Assembly (NCBI GenBank): GCA_005798965.1
Contig: SYIB01000197.1
Span: forward strand, 1 to 13,131
DNA length: 13,131 nt
Origin: Planctomycetia bacterium
GTDB lineage: Bacteria; Planctomycetota; Phycisphaerae; Phycisphaerales; SM1A02
Reading direction: 5' to 3'
The notes below the pieces were generated by a model. That model was not told the DNA's origin, searched no databases, and was given only the letters and a program-made list of their open reading frames with translations. Position 1 is the stretch's first letter; every line of letters begins with the position of its first letter. Made by a program: the position numbers and the translations under genes. Shown piece by piece: positions 7,297-13,131 of the stretch.

Positions 7297-9831
7297 TCAA
7301 TCGAGGTAGCGGAACTCGGCGGTCTGGAAGAGCGCCTGGCAGAACGCGGTCCATGCGCGCTCCTCTGCCGATGCATCGAGCATGTCAGGTGGAAAGCCGG
7401 TGCCAGTCTGCGGCTGCACCCGCCGGCGGATGCGGTCGCGAACGCCTGTAGCACCACCGGGGGCACCCGGGTCGCCGGCATGGAAGTCGCGGAGGAAGGC
7501 GATCACGGCACGCTCCTCGGCAGCCGAGGGTTCGCGACCGAAGGCGAGCTGGAACGCGAACGTGATCCGCTGCTTGTCGGTGGCATCCATCTGCATGAGC
7601 CGACGCGCCATGCGCATGGCGAGTTCGATCACGCGCTCGTCGTTCATCAGGTAGAGCGCCTGGGTGGCAACGGTCGTCTCGTCGCGATCGCCGGTCACGA
7701 ACGATGGATCCGCGAAGTCGAATGCATCGAGCGCCTCGTTCTGGAAGTCGCGCACGACCGGCAGATAGACGCTGCGGGCGTCGATGTCGCGCAGCAAGAC
7801 CTGCGCCAACTGCTCGCCACGTTGCCCGAAGCCGCCTTCGAAGCTGCCGACCGAGCTGCCCACCGGCGGCTCGCCGATCGGACCCGCACACGCCAGCATG
7901 GCATCGCGGATCGACTCTGCGGGCAGGCGCCGATCGCGCGCGCGCCAGAGCCAGGTCACATCGGGGTCAAGGTCCGCATTCGCACGGTCCCTCACGCTGG
8001 CCAAGCGGTACGTGCGCGTGAGCACCAAGCGACGGACGAGCGCCTTGACATCCCACCCGCTGGCCATGAAGTCGCTCGCCAGGCGATCGAGCCGTTCCGG
8101 GTGCGTGGGGGCCACGCCGCTGGTACCGAAGTTGTCGGGCGTGGGCACGATGCCGACGCCGAAGATCCATGACCAGGCACGGTTCACGAACACGCGCGCC
8201 GTGAGCGGATTCGACGTGCCCGCGACCCAGGTCGCCAGCTGCAGCCGGCCGCTGCCGAGCCCGATCGGCGCCATACCGCCGGCCGTCAGCACCTCGGGGA
8301 ATCCGCGTGGCACGCTTGGGCCGGCCTTGTCGAGTTCGCCACGCGCGAGGATCCGGGCATCGACATCCTCGACGCGCTCGCGGACCCCCATGGCCAGGCG
8401 GTTCGCGGCCGTGGCACGGCCCTCTTCATCGAAGCGCGCGCGCATCTCCGCCAGACCCTTGGCTGCCGCCCGGGCGAGCGCCTTCTGGGCACCTTGCTGA
8501 CGCTCGGACGCCTGCTCGAGCCCCACCTCGATCCGGTCGTAGGCCGCTCGCTGCAAGGCCGTGACCGTGGGTCCGTTGGGGACCTTGGCATCGGACGGAA
8601 GCTCGATCAGCATCGAAGTCTGCTGGTTCCCCTGGCTGCGCGACGTGCCGAAGTAGGTCTCGGTGCTCAGGAAGATCCCAGCCAGCGCGTAGTAGTCGCG
8701 CTGCGTGATCGGGTCGAACTTGTGATCGTGGCATCGTGCGCACGCGATCGTGGTCCCGAGCATGGCCTGGCTGAAGGCATCGATCTGCTCATCCGCCAGG
8801 TCCATCGCGAACTGCTCCTTGCTCCGAGTGCGCTGGGCCTTGCTGCCCACCGCAAGGAACCCCGTGGCGATCGTCTTGGCCGCGTGATCATCGGCCCCCG
8901 CCACCGGCAGCAGGTCGCCCGCGAGCTGCTGGCGCAGGAACTCGTCGTATGGCAGATTGCGCTCGAATGAGTCGATGACCCAGTCCCGGTAGCGCCAGGC
9001 GTAGGGATAGACCGAGTTGCCCTCGCGCCCGCTGCTTTCGGCGTAGCGAGCGACATCGAGCCAATGGCGCCCCCAATGTTCGGCGAAGGCGCGTGTCCCG
9101 AGCAGGCGATCGACCAAGCGCTCGTACGCACCCGGCTGCTTGTCGCGCAGGAACAAGGCGACCTCGTTCGGCGTCGGCGGCAGGCCGGTCAGGTCGAAGG
9201 TCACGCGCCGGACCAGATCGATCGCGGCAGCATCCTTCACCGGCGCCAGTCCCTTGGCTTCCATGCTGGCCAGGACGAAGCGATCGACATCGTCGCTGGG
9301 CCATGCTGCATCCTTGACGGCCGGTGCCTGCTGCGGCTTCGGTGCGACGAAGGCCCACCATGAACGCCCCTTCTCGATGTCTCGCTTGCTGAGTTCGCCC
9401 TCGGGCACATCGACCGCGGCGCCGTCAGCGCCACCAGAGGCCGGCTTCGCGGTAGCCGACTCGCGCGGATCCGGGGCGCCCATCGCGACCCAGCGTTCGA
9501 GCGCCTTGATCTGGTCGTCGCTCAGCTTGCCCTTGGGCGGCATCTGCAGATCCTCATCGTGGTACCGGATGGCCTCGATGAGAAGGCTCTCCTCAGGCTT
9601 GCCGGGCACGATGCCCGGACCCGAGCCACCGCCCTTGCGCGCGGCTTCGCGCGTATCGATCAGGTAGCCGCCGCGCGAGCGCCCGGACTGCGCGCTGTGG
9701 CAGCCGTAGCACTGGTCGACCAAGATCGGGCGAATGGTGCTTTCGAAGAACTTGAGCTGCTCCGACGTGATCGCCTGCGGCTTGGAAGCCTGCGCGAAGA
9801 GCGAGGCGGCGATGGCGAAGGGAAGCATCAT
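7297..9831 (-). CDS. Planctomycete cytochrome c (PSCyt1) / DUF1549 / DUF1553 protein
   Basis: An 844-residue exported multidomain protein. After a short signal peptide (MMLPFAIAASLFAQA) comes the PSCyt1 haem domain with CYGCH at 41-45 and a possible axial Met97 in MPPKGKL. DUF1549 (PSCyt2, about 178-382) contains TFDLTGLPPTP, HWGRHWLDVARYAES and a second CxxCH, CARCHDHKFDPI, at 364-368. A coiled, Ala-rich linker follows. DUF1553 (PSD1, about 535-844) has NPLTARVFVNRAW, THPERLDRLA, the QALYLMND motif and the usual C-terminal FRYLD. Members probably carry haem and act outside the cytoplasmic membrane with DUF1501 partners; the reaction is unknown. ATG 9831 is chosen because the signal peptide begins there (ATG 9828 is equally possible). 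The upstream extension to 9891 lacks family similarity. Confidence 0.93.
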   Translation of the reverse strand: MMLPFAIAASLFAQASKPQAITSEQLKFFESTIRPILVDQCYGCHSAQSGRSRGGYLIDTREAARKGGGSGPGIVPGKPEESLLIEAIRYHDEDLQMPPKGKLSDDQIKALERWVAMGAPDPRESATAKPASGGADGAAVDVPEGELSKRDIEKGRSWWAFVAPKPQQAPAVKDAAWPSDDVDRFVLASMEAKGLAPVKDAAAIDLVRRVTFDLTGLPPTPNEVALFLRDKQPGAYERLVDRLLGTRAFAEHWGRHWLDVARYAESSGREGNSVYPYAWRYRDWVIDSFERNLPYDEFLRQQLAGDLLPVAGADDHAAKTIATGFLAVGSKAQRTRSKEQFAMDLADEQIDAFSQAMLGTTIACARCHDHKFDPITQRDYYALAGIFLSTETYFGTSRSQGNQQTSMLIELPSDAKVPNGPTVTALQRAAYDRIEVGLEQASERQQGAQKALARAAAKGLAEMRARFDEEGRATAANRLAMGVRERVEDVDARILARGELDKAGPSVPRGFPEVLTAGGMAPIGLGSGRLQLATWVAGTSNPLTARVFVNRAWSWIFGVGIVPTPDNFGTSGVAPTHPERLDRLASDFMASGWDVKALVRRLVLTRTYRLASVRDRANADLDPDVTWLWRARDRRLPAESIRDAMLACAGPIGEPPVGSSVGSFEGGFGQRGEQLAQVLLRDIDARSVYLPVVRDFQNEALDAFDFADPSFVTGDRDETTVATQALYLMNDERVIELAMRMARRLMQMDATDKQRITFAFQLAFGREPSAAEERAVIAFLRDFHAGDPGAPGGATGVRDRIRRRVQPQTGTGFPPDMLDASAEERAWTAFCQALFQTAEFRYLD

Positions 9832-9843
9832 GCCTGCATGATT

Positions 9844-9859
9844 GTCGGCTGTCGATCGC
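9844..9859 (-). repeat. Copy 2 of the 16-bp motif, upstream of the PSCyt1 gene
   Basis: On the minus strand it reads GCGATCGACAGCCGAC and lies 12 nt before the PSCyt1 gene's ATG. It differs from the copy at 7222-7237 at one position. Both copies are in the same orientation relative to their genes. Confidence 0.3.
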
Positions 9860-9958
9860 GGCGGACAAGACCGATGGACGGGAATCTGCAAGGAATCGGC
9901 GACGAGGATCGATCGCCCGCTTGCGCGCCACCTTCCTCGATGGAATACTTCCCTGTCA

Positions 9959-9977
9959 CACGGCCAAGGGGGCCGTG
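9959..9977. repeat. Hairpin upstream of the double-glycine peptide gene
   Basis: CACGGCC (9959-9965) and GGCCGTG (9971-9977) form a perfect 7-bp stem with a 5-nt loop, ending 31 bp before the peptide gene's ATG. It lies in the spacer between that gene and the divergent PSCyt1 gene. It could be an operator or leader structure. No T run follows on either strand, so it is not an intrinsic terminator. Confidence 0.4.
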
Positions 9978-10008
9978 GCTCCGTTGGACCTCGTGAAAGG
10001 ACATGACC

Positions 10009-10143
10009 ATGGCTGAAGCGAAGAAGCCCAAGAAACTGTCGGCCGACGACATGAAGAAGGTCGCCGGTGGTGCCAAGAGCCGCTCGACGAGCACCAGCTC
10101 AGTCGGCCGGACCGGGCCGCGCAAGTCGACCCGCGGTCGCTGA
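10009..10143 (+). CDS. Small peptide precursor with double-glycine leader (candidate bacteriocin/secreted peptide)
   Basis: A 44-residue product. Residues 1-21 end in LSADDMKKVAGG, matching the double-glycine leader rule: Leu -12, Ser -11, acidic -8 (Asp14), Met -7, Val -4, Gly -2, Gly -1. Such leaders are cut by C39 peptidases of ABC exporters during secretion. The predicted 23-residue tail starts AKSRSTSTSSVGRTG and is basic (5 Arg, 2 Lys, no acidic residues), with 10 Ser/Thr and no Cys, so disulfide or lanthionine bridges via its own Cys are ruled out. ATG 10009 is chosen because AAAGGA (9996-10001) is 7 nt upstream; an in-frame ATG at 10003 is too close to it. It converges on an NHLM-type exporter gene, which is the likely transporter. 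Alternative: a small basic nucleic-acid-binding protein with a chance GG motif. Function (antimicrobial, signal or surface peptide) is unknown. Confidence 0.72.
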   Translation: MAEAKKPKKLSADDMKKVAGGAKSRSTSTSSVGRTGPRKSTRGR

Positions 10144-10155
10144 GACCCTGGATCG

Positions 10156-10205
10156 CCCGTCTCACCCCGTCGGCTTGGGCCCAATCGGCCTTGCCGACAG
10201 ACGGG
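10156..10205 (+). terminator. Two-part stem-loop after the peptide gene, possible terminator or 3' structure
   Basis: The outer stem CCCGTCT (10156-10162) pairs with AGACGGG (10199-10205), and the inner stem GTCGGC (10169-10174) pairs with GCCGAC (10193-10198). The two right arms abut and the two left arms are separated by a 6-nt bulge. It begins 13 nt after the peptide stop. With no T run it is not a classical intrinsic terminator; it may stabilise the mRNA 3' end or aid factor-dependent termination. Confidence 0.45.
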
Positions 10206-10389
10206 AGACGGCGTTCAAGGATCGATCGTCTCGTCGCGGCGCATGTCCCCACGGATGTGCGCCGCGTGGCGTTGTGGAGGCCTTGAGCGGTACGAACTCG
10301 CGGGGGCACTGGACACTCCGCGGCGACTGTGGCACCGGAGGGCCCGTCGTGGTCGTTCGGCATGCAGCACTGCTCGTGGCCACGCGGCC

Positions 10390-13059
10390 TCAGCGGGCGC
10401 TGTCGGGCTCGGCGTCATCGTCGCGATGCGATTCCCCTGCCGAGTCACCCTCGCCAACTGGTTCAAGGTCGGCCAGCTGCCGCTCGACCAAGCGGCGGAA
10501 GGTGCCGGGCCGCGCGATCAACTCATCGAACGTGCCTTGCTGCGCCACGAGCCCTCGCTCGATCACATAGATCCGGTCGCACGTGCGGATGGTGCTCACG
10601 CGGTGTGCCACGGCGATGCGCGTGACGTCGAGCCGCTCCATGCTCTCGACGACCGTGGCCTGCGACTGCTCATCGAGGGCGCTCGTGGCTTCGTCGAGCA
10701 CCACCACGCGCGGCTGGCCAAGGAGCGCGCGTGCCAAGAGCACCTTCTGCTGCTGGCCGCCCGAGAGCGTGGAAGGATTGACGTAGGTGTGCATGCCCAT
10801 CGGCATGGCCTCGATGTCCTCGGCGAGCCCGGCCTGCTCAGCGGCGTTCCACGCGTCATCAAGGGTGAGCACCGTGGAGCCGAGGATGTTCTCCGCCACG
10901 GTGCCCGGGATGATCTGCCCCTTCTGCATGACGACACCCATCTGGCGACGCACCGCCACCGGATCGAGCCGGGCCAAGTCCTGTCCATCCACGAGCACAC
11001 GGCCCGAACTCGGTCGCTCCAGCCCCAGCAGCAGGCGGATGATCGTGCTCTTTCCGCTGCCCGATGCCCCCACGATGGCGACCGATGCTCCCGCCGGAAT
11101 CTCGATCGAGACGCCCTTGAGCACCTCGTCAGCCGAGCCCGAATAGCCGAAGCGGACGTTCGAGAGCGCCAGGTTCCCGCGCAGCTGCCCCGGCTGCAGC
11201 GCCGATTCGAGGCGCTCGGGCTCCTCCTGCAGGATCGGTTCAAGGCGTTGCAGGTGCGGCAGCACCGTCGCCACGTCGCCGAGCGACTCGCCGAGCTGGA
11301 TCACACCGAAGATCGCCGCGACGAAGGCAGCGTTGAAGGCCATGTACTCGCCGAGCGACGAACCGCTGGCAGCGAAGATCGGCCAGAGCAGCGCGATCGC
11401 ACCCAGCGGCACGCAGGTGGCCACGACGCGCAGCGCGGCAACGCGCTTGCTCGCATCGAGTTCGGTGCGCTGCTGGCGACGGAAGCGCTGCAGCCACTGC
11501 ATGAGCGCCGCCTCCTCGCCGCCGGCCGTACGCAGCGTGTCGATGCCGCCGAAGAGCTGCAGCGCGAAACCAGACAGCTTGCCGGACCGTTCTGCGCTGT
11601 CGGCACTCAGTCGCGCCTGCGAGCGGACGACGAGCACCGTGAAGAGCAGCATGGCAAGCATGACCATGGCGGCGACGAGCGCCGCTGATGGCTCCATGAG
11701 CAGCATGAGCCCGAGGTAACCGACCGCGAAGGTTCCACCGATCACGCCACCGATCGCCGCCTGCGTCAGCGCCGACTGCAGCTCATCGAGGCAGCCGAGG
11801 CGATCGGCAAGATCCCCCGCATTGAAGCGCTTGAAGAACGGTGCCGGCAGCGCGAGCAGGCGATGCACCACGGCGCCGATCGCCCGCTGGCCCGCACGCC
11901 CCTCGGTGCGCAGCAGGTAGAGGCGGCTTACGTACTGCGCCACGGCCGAGGCAGAGAGTGCAGCGACGAGCATCGCCGCCACGAACAGGAGCCCGCGGAA
12001 GTCATCGCTCGGAATCGTGTGCTCGACGAGCAGCCCTGTGGCATAGGGCACGATGAGGCCGATCAGGCTGGCGAGCCCCGCGGCCCCCGCAGCCCACATC
12101 AGGTCGGGCACGCTGCCGGCGAGCATGAAGCGCACGAGACCGCGTACATCACGGACCTCGTCAGGCAGTGCAGGAAGGAAGACCGAGGCAATCGGCCGGA
12201 TCGTGCGCGCGGCAGCCTCGTCGACCACCGAAGCCGGCATGCCGCGGCCCTTGACGTAACGCTGTGCCATCGTTCCACCCGCTGCCGGGTAGAGCGCCAT
12301 GGGATCGCCCTCGGTCGAGAAGGCGAGGATCGGCCCATGATCAAGCTCCCACCAGCGTCCCTCGAGGACCACATCACGGACCCCGCAGCCTGCGAGCATG
12401 GCGAAGACTTGATGCGGTGGTCGATCGGTCGAGTCCGGCAGGCGACGCGGGATGCGCTCAACGGGAACGCCGGCCAGGATCGCCACGTGGCGGCAGGCAC
12501 GCAGCTCAGCCGGCGAGTTGGGATCGACCGCCAGAATCTCGTTGGGCGCGGCGAAGAGCGACCCGAGCATCCCCCGGAAGCGACCGCCGACCTGCTTCGT
12601 GCGCTCAACCCGTGTGCCGCGGAGCGAGTCGAGCCGCTTGGTGTCACGCTCGATGCGGCTGGCAGCGTGCTCGGCCAATGCCGAGGGAAGATCCGTCGAC
12701 TCGGGCTCACCGACGATGAGCGCCAGAGTGTTGTCCCAGGTGTGGATCGCCAACCTGAGTTCCCGATCCTTTGCGGACTGGGCCATCAGTCGAGGGCTCA
12801 TGCGCGCCATGGCTCCGTCGCCGCTGGGCACGGCGATCATGCGAGCGCCGCGGCACTCCGGCACGGCTTGAAGGAGCGCGCCCGAGGGCACGACACCCAG
12901 CGGGTGCCGCCTGCCGCCGCTGGCGTGCACCGCAAAGAGGTCGCATTCGACCTCCACGACCAGGCCGCCCTCGAGCGAGGCAAGATCGATCGGCTCGCGG
13001 CGATCAGCCCGTTCTGCGGCCGCACCGAGCGAGATGGCATGCTCGACGAGGTGGATCAC
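10390..13059 (-). CDS. NHLM/NHLP bacteriocin-system ABC transporter, permease/ATP-binding (non-peptidase type)
   Basis: An 889-residue half-transporter for peptide export. Residues 1 to about 300 are a soluble region without a C39 catalytic Cys/His pattern; its stretch VVLEGRWWELDHGPILAF followed by DPMALYP is characteristic of the NHLM 'ABC2' proteins. About 318-600 is a six-helix type-1 exporter domain. The ATPase has Walker A GASGSGKST (664-672), signature LSGGQQQKV (765-773), Walker B VVVLDEATSALDE (Asp789, Glu790) and H-loop His819. The last 25 or so residues are an acidic/polar tail. The start is GTG 13059 with GGAGG 6 nt upstream, overlapping the previous stop by GTGA, so the two ABC proteins are translationally coupled and likely form a heteromeric exporter. 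Cleavage of the cargo would rest with the partner. The cargo is inferred to be the double-glycine peptide encoded at 10009-10143. Confidence 0.9.
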   Translation of the reverse strand: MIHLVEHAISLGAAAERADRREPIDLASLEGGLVVEVECDLFAVHASGGRRHPLGVVPSGALLQAVPECRGARMIAVPSGDGAMARMSPRLMAQSAKDRELRLAIHTWDNTLALIVGEPESTDLPSALAEHAASRIERDTKRLDSLRGTRVERTKQVGGRFRGMLGSLFAAPNEILAVDPNSPAELRACRHVAILAGVPVERIPRRLPDSTDRPPHQVFAMLAGCGVRDVVLEGRWWELDHGPILAFSTEGDPMALYPAAGGTMAQRYVKGRGMPASVVDEAAARTIRPIASVFLPALPDEVRDVRGLVRFMLAGSVPDLMWAAGAAGLASLIGLIVPYATGLLVEHTIPSDDFRGLLFVAAMLVAALSASAVAQYVSRLYLLRTEGRAGQRAIGAVVHRLLALPAPFFKRFNAGDLADRLGCLDELQSALTQAAIGGVIGGTFAVGYLGLMLLMEPSAALVAAMVMLAMLLFTVLVVRSQARLSADSAERSGKLSGFALQLFGGIDTLRTAGGEEAALMQWLQRFRRQQRTELDASKRVAALRVVATCVPLGAIALLWPIFAASGSSLGEYMAFNAAFVAAIFGVIQLGESLGDVATVLPHLQRLEPILQEEPERLESALQPGQLRGNLALSNVRFGYSGSADEVLKGVSIEIPAGASVAIVGASGSGKSTIIRLLLGLERPSSGRVLVDGQDLARLDPVAVRRQMGVVMQKGQIIPGTVAENILGSTVLTLDDAWNAAEQAGLAEDIEAMPMGMHTYVNPSTLSGGQQQKVLLARALLGQPRVVVLDEATSALDEQSQATVVESMERLDVTRIAVAHRVSTIRTCDRIYVIERGLVAQQGTFDELIARPGTFRRLVERQLADLEPVGEGDSAGESHRDDDAEPDSAR

Positions 13060-13131
13060 AGGCTGCCTCCCTCGATCAGCGCTGCGTAAGCGCCGCCTGC
13101 ATCCATGAGTTCCTGGTGCGTGCCGCGCTCG
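13056..13131 (-). CDS. C-terminal end of an upstream ABC transporter ATPase (partial), probably the peptidase-containing NHLM partner
   Basis: Only 24 codons plus stop are visible. They read ERGTHQELM followed by AYAALIEGGSL, the standard end of an exporter ATPase domain (the 'G-T-H-x-E-L' strand and final helix after the H-loop). Its TGA overlaps the GTG of the next gene as GTGA. By analogy with NHLM/NHLP loci, where a peptidase/permease/ATPase gene neighbours the non-peptidase one, it is probably the C39-bearing exporter, but the domain that would prove this is outside the window. Confidence 0.8.
   Translation of the reverse strand, partial: ERGTHQELMDAGGAYAALIEGGSL

Noticed and set aside
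9921..9949. TTGCGC-17-AATACT as a promoter for the double-glycine peptide gene
   Set aside because: The position is suitable, but only 3 of 6 and 4 of 6 bases match the consensus boxes, too weak to list as a feature.
9956..10363. Leftward open frame of 135 codons overlapping the double-glycine peptide gene
   Set aside because: Its product is Arg/Ser-rich with no motif, and the opposite strand holds a better-supported gene with a Shine-Dalgarno and an export leader.
10243..11688. Long rightward open frame (481 codons) antisense to the ABC transporter
   Set aside because: This is a codon-shadow frame in GC-rich DNA; the minus strand has complete ABC ATPase motifs in the same bases. The frame at 11863-13089 was rejected for the same reason.
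1..13131. tRNA, rRNA, CRISPR arrays, insertion sequences
   Set aside because: No regularly spaced repeats, transposase-like frames or tRNA-like cloverleaf sequence were seen in the spacers on either strand.

Overview
The window is GC-rich, gene-dense DNA that looks like a planctomycete, most likely of the Phycisphaerae type. The markers are a Planctomycete-cytochrome-c/DUF1549/DUF1553 protein next to a DUF1501 protein, a secreted protein ending in two dockerin-like calcium loops, and a YdjY-type lipoprotein. This placement is inferred from gene families only; there is no rRNA or other phylogenetic marker in the window.

Left part (1-3711). A lipoprotein gene and a MacB/LolD-type ABC ATPase gene (cut by the window edge) run leftward as a probable operon. 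Divergent from them is a 6-pyruvoyl-tetrahydropterin-synthase/QueD family enzyme with an extra N-terminal domain. The spacer between them holds a strong leftward intrinsic terminator and a 12-bp perfect palindrome. The synthase gene converges, with only 3 bp between stops, on a small two-ACT-domain protein. Right of that is a secreted dockerin-tailed protein.

Middle part (3799-9831). A secreted DUF885 family putative metallopeptidase points right. It converges on a leftward pair, the PSCyt1/DUF1549/DUF1553 protein followed by a Tat-exported DUF1501 protein. These two families are commonly adjacent in planctomycetes.

Right part (10009-13131), the most interesting region. A two-gene ABC exporter unit runs leftward with a 4-bp GTGA overlap. 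Only the last 24 codons of the first ABC protein are visible. The second is an 889-residue protein matching the NHLM/NHLP bacteriocin-system ABC transporter of the type without peptidase. Facing it, 246 bp past its stop, is a 44-codon gene with a good ribosome binding site. Its product carries a textbook double-glycine export leader (LSADDMKKVAGG) followed by a 23-residue, cysteine-free, strongly basic Ser/Thr-rich tail. I read this as a candidate secreted peptide precursor for the neighbouring exporter. The maturation peptidase, HlyD-type adaptor and any modification enzyme would have to lie beyond the right edge or elsewhere in the genome. No tRNA, rRNA, CRISPR array, insertion sequence or transposase was seen.
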